Of a DNA stretch of 64,000 nt, positions 25,541 to 35,166 are shown piece after piece. A model generated the notes under the pieces. It had not been told where the DNA came from. It saw nothing but the letters and a program-made list of their open reading frames with translations, and ran no database searches. The translations under genes and the position numbers were made by a program. Within the stretch, counting starts at the first letter, position 1; each line of letters begins with the position of its first letter. The stretch comes from UBA1447 sp964612185 (GTDB lineage: Bacteria; Bacillota; Clostridia; Oscillospirales; Acutalibacteraceae), in assembly GCA_964612185.1 (NCBI GenBank), contig CAZTCR010000010.1, positions 1 through 64,000 of the forward strand. The letters run 5' to 3'.

Positions 25541-26553
25541 GCAAGTGGTATATCGAAAAAGGCGAACAGGGCGATGTTGTGCTGAGCACACGCATTCGCC
25601 TCGCCCGGAACCTGAAGGAATATCCCTTTCCCCACAGGCTTGACGCCAAGGGCAGGCTGACGGTTAATGCTATTATAAAAGACGCGGTGATGAGCGAAGA
25701 TACCGATGGCTTTAAGTACCTTGACATGAAGAGCCTGACCCGCTCGCAGGCTGTCTCCCTCGCGGAAAGGCACCTCATCAGCCCCGAGTTTGCCAGCTCC
25801 ACGGAAGGGCGTGCCTTGATGCTGACGGAGGATGAATCGGTTAGCATCATGCTCTGTGAAGAGGATCACATCCGCCTGCAGGTAATGAAAGCGGGGCTTG
25901 CCCTGCGCGAGGCTTATGAAACAGCGGACAGAATCGATACGCTGTTGGACTCAAAACTTCAGTATGCGTTTGACGAGCGTATCGGCTACCTGACGCAGTG
26001 CCCGACCAACCTCGGCACCGCCATGCGCGCTTCCGTCATGCTGCATCTGCCGGCGCTCACGCGTATCGGGCATATCAACCGGCTGGCCTCCACCGTGTCA
26101 AAGCTTGGGATGACCATCCGCGGCGCTTACGGTGAAGGTTCAAGCCCAAAAGGTGATATCTATCAGCTGAGCAACCAAATAACCCTCGGCATTACGGAAA
26201 CGGCAGCACTCGATAATCTACAGTCGATTGCCGCGCAGCTTGTCAATCAGGAACGGGAGGCGGCAAAACTGATGCTGGCCAACCCGGAAATCGCGGATAA
26301 AATCTGGCGTGCACTGGGCATCCTGCAAACCGCAAGGCTTTTAAGCGGCGACGAATTCATGGAATTGATTTCACTCGTGCGCCTGGGTGCCGCAAACGGC
26401 TTGATAACACTCAGCCTGGAAAAACTCAACGAACTTATCGTCAATATGCAGCCCGCCACCATCAATGCCCGCGAGGGTAAAAGTCTCACCGTGCCGGAAA
26501 GGGACGCCATCAGAGCCGATGCGGTGCGGGAAGCGCTCAAGGAAAACGGGTAG
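25537..26553 (+). CDS. mcsB: Protein arginine kinase McsB
   Basis: A 338-residue phosphagen-kinase-like enzyme that phosphorylates arginines to tag proteins for ClpCP. It shows STRIRLARNL, EDHIRLQ, CPTNLGTAMRASV (active-site cysteine) and GEGSSPKGDIYQLSNQ. Length is slightly below the 350-360 common in Bacilli. It forms a coupled pair with mcsA. An 11-bp-unit repeat element starts exactly at its stop codon. Confidence 0.94.
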   Translation: MSKWYIEKGEQGDVVLSTRIRLARNLKEYPFPHRLDAKGRLTVNAIIKDAVMSEDTDGFKYLDMKSLTRSQAVSLAERHLISPEFASSTEGRALMLTEDESVSIMLCEEDHIRLQVMKAGLALREAYETADRIDTLLDSKLQYAFDERIGYLTQCPTNLGTAMRASVMLHLPALTRIGHINRLASTVSKLGMTIRGAYGEGSSPKGDIYQLSNQITLGITETAALDNLQSIAAQLVNQEREAAKLMLANPEIADKIWRALGILQTARLLSGDEFMELISLVRLGAANGLITLSLEKLNELIVNMQPATINAREGKSLTVPERDAIRADAVREALKENG

Positions 26554-26700
26554 AGAAGAAGTGGTAGACGATTGAAAAGAAGTGGAGAAGCAGTGGAGAA
26601 TTAGTTGGAGAACAAAACATAAAACTCCTACATCTTCCCGCGACGAAGTCGCACTTCTCAACCGCTTCTCGTGACGAAGTCACGCTTCTCAAAACAATAT
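26553..26700 (+). repeat. 11-bp-unit repeat element, copy 3, with two triloop hairpins
   Basis: Units GAGAAGAAGTG, GTAGACGATT (10), GAAAAGAAGTG, GAGAAGCAGTG, GAGAATTAGTT and GGAGAAC run from 26553 to 26613. After an A-rich stretch come CGCGACGAAGTCGC (26639-26652) and CGTGACGAAGTCACG (26670-26684), two GAA-loop hairpins that differ by a compensating base pair. The element lies between mcsB and clpC inside the operon. Copies at 36579 (reverse) and 55095 share the same order. Confidence 0.88.
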
Positions 26701-26723
26701 CATACTAATCGGAGGTTATCGCC

Positions 26724-29177
26724 ATGTACAAATTCACCGGATTTACGGAAAAAGCCAATTCAGCCCTCAATGCCGCCATTGAAAGCGCGCAAAGTATGGG
26801 GCACAGCTATATCGGCAGCGAGCATTTATTGGTTGGTTTGCTGGAAGAAGACAGCGGTCTGGCTTACAACGCACTGTCCGCCCGCGGCTTGACAGCCGAA
26901 AAAGTGGAAGACGCACTTCGCGGCAGCGTCGGTCTGGGCGAGGTGTCGGAACTTTCACCAAACGATTTCACACCGCGCTGCAAGCATGTGATAGACATGT
27001 CCATCGTCCAGGCAAGGTCGATGGGACACAGTTATATCGGCACAGAGCATCTGTTGATTTCACTCATTAAAGAAGGGCAAAGCGTCGCTGTGAAAATCAT
27101 GGCGGAACTCGGAGCGGACCCCAAAGGTGTGCTGGAAGATGTCGTCAAGGGGCTTGCCGGCGCAAGCGCGCAACCGGTTGCCGCGGGCGAAAGTTGCCAA
27201 GCCGAAAAATCCGCTACGCCGACACTTGACCAGTTCGGCAGAGACTTAACGGAACTCGCGCGCAAAAACATGATTGATCCGGTGATTGGCAGGCAAACCG
27301 AAATCGAGCGGGTGATTCAAATCCTCAGCCGGCGCACCAAGAACAACCCCTGCCTCACGGGGGAGCCCGGCGTCGGCAAAACGGCGATAGCGGAAGGGCT
27401 TGCCCTCAAAATAGCGGCCGGCGAAGTACCGGAAACTTTGAAAGATAAACGAATTATAGCGCTTGACTTAACAGGCATGGTTGCCGGTACCAAGTACAGG
27501 GGTGACTTTGAGGAGCGCATTAAAGCGGCGATTGACGAGGTGATGAACGCCGGAGATGTCGTTTTGTTTATTGATGAAATTCATAATCTCGTCGGCGCAG
27601 GCTCCGCGGAAGGTTCTGTGGATGCTGCCAATACGCTCAAACCGTACCTCGCAAGGGGAGAAATGCAGGTTATCGGTGCGACAACGCTCGATGAGTACCG
27701 CAAGCATTTTGAAAAAGACGCCGCGCTTGAACGCCGCTTCCAGCCGATTACCGTGGGTGAACCAACGGAGGAGGAAGCCATCGCGATACTGCATGGCCTC
27801 CGCGACAAATATGAGGCGCATCATAAGGTGAAAATCACCGACGCCGCGATTATCGCCGCGGTCAAAATGTCCGCCCGCTACATCGGTGACCGTTATCTGC
27901 CGGACAAAGCTATCGACCTTGTGGACGAGGCCGCCTCGCGCGTGCGGTTAAAAGAATACACAGCTCCCCCCGATTTAAAGGAACTTGAAGATAAAGTCAA
28001 GGCCATCGGCGAGGAAAAATCAGCGGCGGTCAATTCCCAGGAATTTGAGCGCGCCGCTCAGCTGCGGGACGAGGAAAAAGTACTTGCCGCCAAACTGGAC
28101 GAAGCCAAGGCCAGTTGGCAGGAAAAAAGCGCCCACGGTGCGGGTGAAGTCGGGGAGCAGGAGATTGCGCAGATTGTGTCCGCCTGGACGGGCATCCCGG
28201 TGGTTCAGCTCACGCAGGAGGAAAGCGAGCGGCTGCTCCACATGGAGGATGAGCTGCATCGCAGAATTGTCGGGCAGGACGAAGCGGTTTCCGCCGTATC
28301 AAAGGCAATCCGCAGGGGCCGTGTCGGGCTCAAAGACCCCAAAAGACCAACCGGTTCATTCATCTTCCTCGGCCCCACAGGTGTGGGCAAAACGGAACTG
28401 TGCAAAACACTTGCGGCGGCTATGTTCGGGGACGAAAACGCCATGATACGCCTGGATATGTCCGAATATATGGAAAAGCATACCGTTTCCCGCCTTGTCG
28501 GCTCGCCCCCGGGTTATGTTGGTTATGACGAGGGCGGCCAGCTGACCGAAAAAGTGCGCCGCAGGCCCTATTCTGTCCTGCTCTTTGACGAAATCGAAAA
28601 AGCGCACCCGGATGTGTTCAACATGCTGCTGCAGATTTTGGAAGATGGCATTTTAACCGATGCGCAGGGGCGGCGTGTGGACTTTAAAAACTGTATTGTC
28701 ATCATGACATCCAACATCGGCGCGAGCCTGATTTCCAAATCTGTCAGCTCACTCGGGTTTTCCGCCGCTGAAGAGGGGCAAGCCACATTAAGCCACAGCA
28801 AAATCAAAGATTCGGTGCTGGGTGAGCTGAAAAAAGCATTCCGCCCCGAGTTCCTCAACCGGGTGGATGACATCATCGTTTTCCACCAACTTAAAAGCGA
28901 AGACATCAAGGAAATTGCTCGCCGGCTGCTCAAAGGGCTTGCCAAACGGGTTGCTGAAATGGATATTGCCATCAGTTTTGACGAAGATACCATTGAACGC
29001 ATTTCAGACGCCGGTTTCGACCCGGTTTACGGGGCAAGGCCGCTGCGCCGAGCGATTCAATCGCAGATTGAGGACAAGCTGTCGGAAGAGATGCTGGAAG
29101 GCAAGCTCAACGCGGGCAAAAGCTACGAATGCAAAGTAGTGGAAGGCGAGATAGTGTTTGAGGAGATAAAACCGTAG
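26724..29177 (+). CDS. clpC: ATP-dependent unfoldase ClpC
   Basis: An 817-residue AAA+ unfoldase partner of ClpP, recognising arginine-phosphorylated proteins. It has paired Clp N repeats (1-145), Walker A GEPGVGKT near 213, a short middle region with the UVR-like FERAAQLRDEEK (about 425-450), Walker A GPTGVGKT near 551 and a ClpP-docking tripeptide in SSLGFSAAE near 676. RBS CGGAGG is before the ATG. There is no separate CtsR operator in the gap upstream, so expression presumably depends on the ctsR promoter. Confidence 0.95.
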   Translation: MYKFTGFTEKANSALNAAIESAQSMGHSYIGSEHLLVGLLEEDSGLAYNALSARGLTAEKVEDALRGSVGLGEVSELSPNDFTPRCKHVIDMSIVQARSMGHSYIGTEHLLISLIKEGQSVAVKIMAELGADPKGVLEDVVKGLAGASAQPVAAGESCQAEKSATPTLDQFGRDLTELARKNMIDPVIGRQTEIERVIQILSRRTKNNPCLTGEPGVGKTAIAEGLALKIAAGEVPETLKDKRIIALDLTGMVAGTKYRGDFEERIKAAIDEVMNAGDVVLFIDEIHNLVGAGSAEGSVDAANTLKPYLARGEMQVIGATTLDEYRKHFEKDAALERRFQPITVGEPTEEEAIAILHGLRDKYEAHHKVKITDAAIIAAVKMSARYIGDRYLPDKAIDLVDEAASRVRLKEYTAPPDLKELEDKVKAIGEEKSAAVNSQEFERAAQLRDEEKVLAAKLDEAKASWQEKSAHGAGEVGEQEIAQIVSAWTGIPVVQLTQEESERLLHMEDELHRRIVGQDEAVSAVSKAIRRGRVGLKDPKRPTGSFIFLGPTGVGKTELCKTLAAAMFGDENAMIRLDMSEYMEKHTVSRLVGSPPGYVGYDEGGQLTEKVRRRPYSVLLFDEIEKAHPDVFNMLLQILEDGILTDAQGRRVDFKNCIVIMTSNIGASLISKSVSSLGFSAAEEGQATLSHSKIKDSVLGELKKAFRPEFLNRVDDIIVFHQLKSEDIKEIARRLLKGLAKRVAEMDIAISFDEDTIERISDAGFDPVYGARPLRRAIQSQIEDKLSEEMLEGKLNAGKSYECKVVEGEIVFEEIKP

Positions 29178-29242
29178 AGACATGACGTGCTGTGTCTGAC
29201 TAAAAGTAAAATTACCCGAAATAATGAGAACGGAGCACATGA

Positions 29243-29869
29243 ATGACACGAACGATTATTTCCGCCGCCGCGGTGTTTATTTCGACCAGTATCGATTATC
29301 TGCTGATTATTACCGTGATTTTTGCACAGACAAGGAGCCGGAAGAGGTTGGCGCATATTGTGGGCGGGCAATATTTGGGGACTGCAATTTTAGTTGCAGT
29401 CAGCCTGCTTGCTGCCTTTGTTCTGCATTTTATTCCTCAGGAATGGGTGATCGGTTTCCTCGGACTGGTCCCAATATCACTAGGTATTTGGGCAGCGTTT
29501 AAAAAGGAGGAAGACGAAGAGGATGAAGAGGAGGAAGTGCGTGAAAAGCTGGAAGCACGCAAATCCGCACTGCTGTTTTGGACGGTAACGCTGATAACTA
29601 TTGCTTCTGGCGGGGATAATATTGGTATTTATATTCCTTACTTTGCATCCATGCCGGCAGGAGAAATTACAGCAGCTTTAGCCGTGTTTGCGTTGGCAAC
29701 CGCCTTGCTTTGCCTCTTGGGGTTCAAGCTTTCCGCGGTTCGTTTGATTGCCAAAACGCTGGAAAAGTACGAAAGAATCATTGTGCCTGTTGTGTATATC
29801 TGCCTGGGACTTTACATCATGGCTGAAAGCGGGACTATCACGAAAATCGTTGAAATGATTGGGTTCTAA
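29243..29869 (+). CDS. CadD-like cadmium resistance transporter
   Basis: A 208-residue membrane protein with about five helices. The N-terminal FISTSIDYLLIITVIFAQ, the central highly acidic stretch EEDEEDEEEE (about 90-100), and ASGGDNIGIYIPYFA match the CadD family, which confers cadmium efflux in Gram-positives. Substrate breadth is unknown. RBS CGGAG is seven bases upstream. No ArsR/CadC-type regulator is adjacent. Confidence 0.83.
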   Translation: MTRTIISAAAVFISTSIDYLLIITVIFAQTRSRKRLAHIVGGQYLGTAILVAVSLLAAFVLHFIPQEWVIGFLGLVPISLGIWAAFKKEEDEEDEEEEVREKLEARKSALLFWTVTLITIASGGDNIGIYIPYFASMPAGEITAALAVFALATALLCLLGFKLSAVRLIAKTLEKYERIIVPVVYICLGLYIMAESGTITKIVEMIGF

Positions 29870-29892
29870 GCGAAAACTGATACAATACATTT

Positions 29893-29922
29893 AACCTGTA
29901 AAGTGTTATGACTTTACAGGTT
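29893..29922 (+). terminator. Terminator after the CadD-like gene
   Basis: AACCTGTAAAGT and ACTTTACAGGTT form a perfect 12-bp stem with loop GTTATG, followed by ATTTTCTGCTTTTCT. The TGTAAAG/CTTTACA core matches two palindromes elsewhere in the window. Confidence 0.8.
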
Positions 29923-29959
29923 ATTTTCTGCTTTTCTGTCATTTCATACCGGTTTTGGT

Positions 29960-30440
29960 CTGCCTTTCGTATTCCGTGGTGATATGCTATCGCCTTTGGC
30001 GCTAACTTTTTCTACCTCTCAGTCACTTCGTACCAGCTTTTTCTCCGAAAAGTTAAGACCGCGAGCGGTCAGTGGCTACGCCCAACCCTCTTGTCATTGC
30101 GTGACATGCACCCCCGCAGGGATTTTCCCCATGCCAGGGGAATTTCCTTCAAAGGCGAGCCATGAACGAGAAAAACTCCCGAACTTGCCTCGCCTATGGT
30201 TGCGATGGCGGAAAGGTGATTTGAAAAATCACCAGGTTTTGCATGACGGAGAAGCAGACAGAAAAAAACACGAGCAAGACATACAAAATTACTGCCGCTT
30301 TAATGATTGTTTATCATTTGAGCGGCTGTTACTATCTGGCGGCACAGAAGCACAATATAATATCATAGATCACAATGTTTTATCACAAAAAACTGTTAAT
30401 AATAAACAAAAATAATAAACAATAATAAAAGTATATGTGT
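29960..30440. other. Hairpin-rich spacer, no convincing gene
   Basis: About 500 bases between the CadD-like terminator and the next promoter. It holds the palindrome GACCGCGAGCGGTC (about 30058), a GGGATTTTCCCC/GGGGAATTTCC pair (about 30119-30151), and GGTGATTT-GAA-AAATCACC (30215-30233). An open 143-codon frame crosses it (29984-30415) but has no ribosome binding site and low-complexity, unfamiliar sequence. It looks like dispersed-repeat material. Confidence 0.5.
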
Positions 30441-30445
30441 TTCTG

Positions 30446-30473
30446 TTGACAAAACAAATTAAAAGCGCATAAT
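30446..30473 (+). promoter_or_regulatory. Promoter of the first LRR surface protein
   Basis: TTGACA (30446-30451) and CATAAT (30468-30473) are 16 bases apart, about 85 bases before the start codon at 30558. Confidence 0.6.
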
Positions 30474-30557
30474 TTATTCGACATATTATTTTTATGTCGG
30501 CAGCAAACAGTTAACGTAATTTTAAATAAAACCGAATTATGAAAGAAGGGATTTGAA

Positions 30558-33431
30558 ATGAAAAAAGCAATATCTGTTCTTTTGGCAATCGCAATGGTTT
30601 TCACTGTGGTTCAGGCAGGCATGTTTTCGGTATCCGCTTTGCAGGAAGGCGATTTTACTTATACCGTATCCGGTTCGGAAGCGACAATAACAGGATATAC
30701 GGGTTCAGGCGGCAACATAGTTATCCCTGATCAATTGGGTGGGTTTCCGGTTAGGTTTATCGCCGAAAACTCCTTCGCTTCAAAATCGACTTTAACGGGT
30801 GTTGTTATTCCGGACAGTGTGACTGAAATTTATACGCAAGCTTTTAGATACTGCCAAAATCTTCAAAGCGTGACATTTGGTACAGAAGTGACCGTTATCG
30901 GTCAGTCTGCGTTTGATTATGCTGTAAGTCTAACCGAGGTGATTCTTCCTGAAAAACTCAGCCATGTTTCAGGAGGCGCTTTCTCAAATTGCACTGCACT
31001 AACAAAAGTGGTTATCCCCAATTCCTCAGCAACAATCGGGATGTATGCTTTCGAATTCTGCACATCGTTAACATCGGTAACAATAGGAACCGGTGTTAAT
31101 CTTATCACCAGTTATGCTTTCAAGGACTGCCCATCGCTTACCGCTGCTTATTTTATGGGAAATGCGCCTTCAATGTTTCCAAGTGTCTTTGTAAACTGCT
31201 CGGCGCTTTTTACGGTTTATTATGTTGAAGGCAACCCCAGTTTTCCTGATAATTGGAACGGGTACAATACCGCAGCATTCACACCTTTTAATACACCGAC
31301 ATTCACGGCAAATCCGACATTTCCGACAAACGGCAATGTAACAGTAACAATAATGTACCCATCCGGTGCTGCGACATCAGAATATAAACACCTGGGCGGC
31401 AATTGGCAAGCGTATACAGCACCCGTTGTTCTGTCTGATAACGATGAAGTTTTTGCGCGATGTTGTGACGCAGCAGGAAAGCCGAGTCTCGTTGGTTCAA
31501 TTATTGTGAATAATATCAATAAACTAATTCCGTCTTTTACCTCTTTTCCCGAACAGGCAACTAACGGAAATGTAACCGTTTCAATTATTTATGCGGAGAC
31601 GGCAACCATTAAAGAATACAAAATCGGCACGGGAAGCTGGACCTCATATACCGCCCCTTTGGTGATTACCGAAAACGGTGATGTTTGGGCAAGGTGTTCA
31701 GATGCGCTCGGCAACACAAGCCCGGAGACTCTTTATAGTGTAACCAATATTGACGGAATAGCGCCCGTGACACCGACGCTTGAGGCAGACCCGCAGTTGC
31801 CGACAAGCGGTATTGTGACAGTTACGGTAACTTATCCCGGTGATGCCGCGGCAATGGAAGTGAAGGTTGGCGATAAAGATTGGACGGAATATACCGATCC
31901 GGTAGTATTGGATGTAAACAATACTGTCAGCGCCCGGTGCTTTGACGAGGCGGGCAATGTGAGTGAAACGGGCTCAATCGTTATTAATTATATCGGTTTC
32001 TATGATTATGAATATACTGTTTTTCACGGTGAAACCATCATAACTGCGTACCACGGTACCGGCGGCGATGTTGTGATTCCCGATACGCTGGGCACTTTCC
32101 CGGTTGTGGCTATAGACAACAACGCTTTCGAATACTGCAATACACTCACATCTGTCGTCATTCCGGATACGGTGCTCTCAATCGGTGAGCAGGCGTTTTA
32201 CCGTTGCGAGGGGCTTACCCGGGTAACCCTTCCTGCCGGGTTGCTGAAGATAAATGGCTCCGCATTTGCCGGGTGCATTTTGCTTGGCTCCATAACCTTC
32301 CCGGCGGGGGTCGTCGATATTGCTGACGGCGCCTTCTCTTACTGCGACGCGCTTGGATGGGCATATTTCACGGGAGCCGCTCCGGCGATGGGAACCGGTG
32401 TATTTGATGAATGCGCATCAGGATTCATTGTTTATTATTTTGATAAAACCGGGTTAGATGATCCTTGGTATTACAAAGCCCTGCCTTTTGAGCCGGAAAT
32501 CAGTGCTTCGCCCACGACACCGACCAACGGCAATGTGACGGTAACAATCGAGTATCCGGAGCCGGCAACCATCAAAGAGTATAAGATTGACGCGGGCGCT
32601 TGGACAGCGTATACAACGCCAGTAACGATGACGGTAAATGGTACGGTCTTTGCCAGATGTACGGATGAATTCGGCAATCAAAGCGCTGAAAGCGCAATTT
32701 CCATCACAAACATTGATAAGCTTCCTCCCGCCTCGCCCATACTCTCCGCTTCGCCGGAATATGATACAACCGGCTATGTGACGGTTGCTGTGGCATTTCC
32801 TGCTGACGCAGCGGTGAAGCAATACGCGTTGGACTCGGACGGCGGGCACTGGCAGACCTACACGGGGCCGATTGTCCTGTGGGCTGAGGATAAAGTGTAT
32901 GCAAGATGTTTTGATGCTGTAGGCAACGAAAGCGCGACAGAATCAATCAAGGTAACTAATTTTATCACCATCAGTGAAGGTATTATCGAAAAAAGAGGGT
33001 CGACGACGGTAATTAACTCAAATGAAAACTATATTTACGGCCTTGCACCGGGCTTGACACAAGATGAATTCGAGCACGATTATATCGAGACCGTCGGAGA
33101 GGTGAAAATCTACTACACCCCCGAAACGGAACCTTTGGGTACCGGAACCAGAGTTGATGTTTATAACGGATTTGAGGAACTTATCGCGTCCTACTATATT
33201 GTCATCTTTGGTGACATCAACGGTGACGGCAGCATAGACAGCCTGGATGCGGGGACGGCGGTTGATGTTGAAAACTATGTACTTAAATGGGACCAACCGT
33301 TTGATGAGATTATGCCTTTTGCCGGGGATATCAATGGCGACGGCAGTATTGACAGCCTGGACGCCGGTATCATGGTGGACGCCGAAAACTATGCGGTGAC
33401 AATTAGCCAGGTGACGGGCAGGGTTGTATAG
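30558..33431 (+). CDS. Secreted BspA-type leucine-rich-repeat protein with C-terminal dockerin
   Basis: A 957-residue exported surface protein. Signal peptide 1-29; two blocks of LRR_5 repeats (about 60-225 and 490-640; AFxxCxxLTSVxIPDSV pattern); between and after these come Ig-like repeats sharing PTNGNVTVTIxYP and Y-T-x-P motifs (245-480, 650-815). A module starting IYGLAPGLT and containing GTGTRVDV (about 825-880) leads into two dockerin calcium loops from about 885 (GDINGDGSIDSLDAG twice). It is probably a surface adhesin or scaffold-linked protein; ligand unknown. The ATG has AGAAGGGA upstream. Confidence 0.87.
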   Translation: MKKAISVLLAIAMVFTVVQAGMFSVSALQEGDFTYTVSGSEATITGYTGSGGNIVIPDQLGGFPVRFIAENSFASKSTLTGVVIPDSVTEIYTQAFRYCQNLQSVTFGTEVTVIGQSAFDYAVSLTEVILPEKLSHVSGGAFSNCTALTKVVIPNSSATIGMYAFEFCTSLTSVTIGTGVNLITSYAFKDCPSLTAAYFMGNAPSMFPSVFVNCSALFTVYYVEGNPSFPDNWNGYNTAAFTPFNTPTFTANPTFPTNGNVTVTIMYPSGAATSEYKHLGGNWQAYTAPVVLSDNDEVFARCCDAAGKPSLVGSIIVNNINKLIPSFTSFPEQATNGNVTVSIIYAETATIKEYKIGTGSWTSYTAPLVITENGDVWARCSDALGNTSPETLYSVTNIDGIAPVTPTLEADPQLPTSGIVTVTVTYPGDAAAMEVKVGDKDWTEYTDPVVLDVNNTVSARCFDEAGNVSETGSIVINYIGFYDYEYTVFHGETIITAYHGTGGDVVIPDTLGTFPVVAIDNNAFEYCNTLTSVVIPDTVLSIGEQAFYRCEGLTRVTLPAGLLKINGSAFAGCILLGSITFPAGVVDIADGAFSYCDALGWAYFTGAAPAMGTGVFDECASGFIVYYFDKTGLDDPWYYKALPFEPEISASPTTPTNGNVTVTIEYPEPATIKEYKIDAGAWTAYTTPVTMTVNGTVFARCTDEFGNQSAESAISITNIDKLPPASPILSASPEYDTTGYVTVAVAFPADAAVKQYALDSDGGHWQTYTGPIVLWAEDKVYARCFDAVGNESATESIKVTNFITISEGIIEKRGSTTVINSNENYIYGLAPGLTQDEFEHDYIETVGEVKIYYTPETEPLGTGTRVDVYNGFEELIASYYIVIFGDINGDGSIDSLDAGTAVDVENYVLKWDQPFDEIMPFAGDINGDGSIDSLDAGIMVDAENYAVTISQVTGRVV

Positions 33432-33464
33432 GTACCATAGGAAGAGTTCGTAAATAGCACAAGA

Positions 33465-33499
33465 ACTGCCGTTGGCGATGGATATTCGTCAACGGCAGT
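33465..33499 (+). terminator. Hairpin after the LRR surface protein
   Basis: ACTGCCGTTG and CAACGGCAGT pair with a 15-base centre that can extend the stem. There is no strong T-run, so terminator strength is uncertain. Confidence 0.6.
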
Positions 33500-33576
33500 G
33501 GGTTATGTATTCGGTTAAAAATGGCTCAAAATCCGGACAATGTCCGCGGTTAATTGGGTTGAATGGGTAAATCCTC

Positions 33577-33999
33577 TTACTTGTCGCCCTTCACATCCGT
33601 GCATCCGGTAACCGTACAACCCTGTTTCTTAATCAGTTCTTTCACCTGTTCCGCACATTTGGTCGGACCGCCGCCGCCGGAGCAAAAGATAATTTCAACT
33701 TCTTTGCCCGCCGGCAGCAACTCAACAGCGCTGTTGAACGGGGGCGCGGGGAAGCCGCCCCAAATTGGCGCCGCAAGGACAATTTTGTCATAAGCGGCAA
33801 AGTCACAAGCAGGCCTGTTGATGGCAACGGCTTGTTGCTTCATCGCGGCGCGAGTGCCTTTGATAAAGGCGGAAAAAATCGAATACCGCTTTTGGGGGGT
33901 GATTTCCAGCAGTTCCGCGCCGTCTTTCTCCGCTTTTTCCGATGCTATCTTTTTTGTTTTGCCGCCGAGGGAATAGTAAACGATCAGAGTCTTCATCAT
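33577..33999 (-). CDS. Flavodoxin-like protein
   Basis: A 140-residue flavodoxin fold. The phosphate loop is YYSLGGKTKKIA, and APIWGGFPAPPF and CSGGGGPTKCAEQ are the FMN-contacting loops. It could serve as a low-potential electron carrier or in a quinone/disulfide reaction. The start at 33999 is chosen because GGAAGG ends six bases before it; ATGs at 34005 and 33996 are alternatives. It follows the Asp-box gene by 22 bases on the same strand. Confidence 0.83.
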   Translation of the reverse strand: MMKTLIVYYSLGGKTKKIASEKAEKDGAELLEITPQKRYSIFSAFIKGTRAAMKQQAVAINRPACDFAAYDKIVLAAPIWGGFPAPPFNSAVELLPAGKEVEIIFCSGGGGPTKCAEQVKELIKKQGCTVTGCTDVKGDK

Positions 34000-34021
34000 G
34001 TTCATCCTTCCAATATATTTG

Positions 34022-35110
34022 TTATTTTGTTAATTCAGCTAAATCTATTTTGCGGATTCGGAGCCTTGAGAGGATGGAATAATCTTTGACATCATCACCC
34101 GCGCAATAAGCGAGCAGAACATAGTCTTTGTGGAAATGGATGGCGGTGTAACAATAGCCGCTGTTGTCATCATCTTCCAGCATCACCGGTTCGCCCCAGG
34201 CGGCGCCGTTATCGCTGCTCACTGCGTAAACAAGTCGCTTGCGGTTGCTGCCGGGGATGTCCGTTTTGATGGTGGCGTAGTTGGATATCGGGTTCCAAAC
34301 GGCAAGCAGTTTATCTGTGCCCGGTATTCGCTTTATCGAAAGCGGGGAGCAGGGCGAAGTGAAAAAACAAGGCTCCGGATTGCTCCAAGTGAAACCGAAG
34401 TCGCGGGAAAAATACTCGTACTGCCTGCCCATGTCGGTCCTCGCCCAGCACCACAGGAACCCCGGTGCCAGTTCCAATACGCCCGGTTCCTGTAGGCCGG
34501 TTTTTGTGTGCGGCGAATTGAGCGAAACGGCGCAGTCATTCTCAAACCAGGTAGTACCGTCATCATCGGAGTAATAAAAATAATTCACGGCATAAGGGAA
34601 AGACGGATGTCCGGGCTGTACCCGGACGCCGTGGTGCGCGGCGGGGAACATCAGCCGGCCGTTTGAAAGCTTGATGACCCGGTCGTTATTCACCACATTA
34701 AACCCCAGCCGGTTGATGCAGTATGCGGCATCGCTCCAGCTTTTTCCCTCGTCCTTTGAGCGTCGCATCACAAGCCTGGTATCATGAAAGCCGTGCTTAA
34801 TCAGGTAAAAAATGCCGATGTCACCGCTGTTTAAACGCTGCAGGGAAACACTCATGATATTTGCCGTGCCGTGGCTTTCCGCCGCGAAAATAATAGCCGG
34901 TTCGCTCCAGGTTTCACCATCGTCATCAGAATAAATAAACGCGATATCCGCGCTGCACTCATCATGAAAACCGTTGCCGCCGTAGCGGGTATAATAAAGC
35001 ATAATTCTGCCGCTTTCAAGCGTTAGAAAAGCGCCTTCGCTGTTGCGCATATTTGTTTCGTTCGGCACCAAGTCATGGACAGCCCTGCCGGTTTTGTTCA
35101 AATCAATCAC
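34022..35110 (-). CDS. Sialidase-fold (Asp-box) protein
   Basis: A 362-residue six-bladed propeller protein. Five Asp boxes (SxDxGxxW) are visible: SDDDGETW, SKDEGKSW, SDDDGTTW, SRDFGFTW and SSDNGAAW. An N-terminal MRNSEGAFLTLESGRI segment and FPAAHHGVRV contribute the expected surface residues. No signal peptide is seen, so it is probably cytoplasmic. It may be an exo-sialidase or a related glycosidase or lyase. It follows the metallophosphatase by about 50 bases. Confidence 0.75.
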   Translation of the reverse strand: MIDLNKTGRAVHDLVPNETNMRNSEGAFLTLESGRIMLYYTRYGGNGFHDECSADIAFIYSDDDGETWSEPAIIFAAESHGTANIMSVSLQRLNSGDIGIFYLIKHGFHDTRLVMRRSKDEGKSWSDAAYCINRLGFNVVNNDRVIKLSNGRLMFPAAHHGVRVQPGHPSFPYAVNYFYYSDDDGTTWFENDCAVSLNSPHTKTGLQEPGVLELAPGFLWCWARTDMGRQYEYFSRDFGFTWSNPEPCFFTSPCSPLSIKRIPGTDKLLAVWNPISNYATIKTDIPGSNRKRLVYAVSSDNGAAWGEPVMLEDDDNSGYCYTAIHFHKDYVLLAYCAGDDVKDYSILSRLRIRKIDLAELTK

Positions 35111-35142
35111 ATCTCAGTAGTATTAAGTTCAATGAACTGAAG

Positions 35143-35166
35143 ATGTAAAGCTATCGTACTTTACAG
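35143..35166. repeat. Palindrome ATGTAAAGCTAT..TACTTTACAGA, copy 1
   Basis: TGTAAAG (35144-35150) and CTTTACA (35159-35165) flank 8 bases. With its flanks it reads ATGTAAAGCTAT-CG-TACTTTACAGA, matching the copy at 62942 at every position but the two central ones. The metallophosphatase stop codon lies inside one arm. Confidence 0.75.

Noticed and set aside
26371..26661. Peptide-like frames (MRSATSSRE...) shared by repeat copies 3, 4 and 5 on the minus strand
   Set aside because: The same short peptide start appears in each copy, but the 11-base period shifts frames, lengths differ and no ribosome site is kept; the likeness is explained by the DNA repeat.
29984..30415. 143-codon frame in the hairpin-rich spacer
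   Set aside because: No ribosome site, unlikely amino-acid sequence, crosses several palindromes; treated as non-coding repeat.
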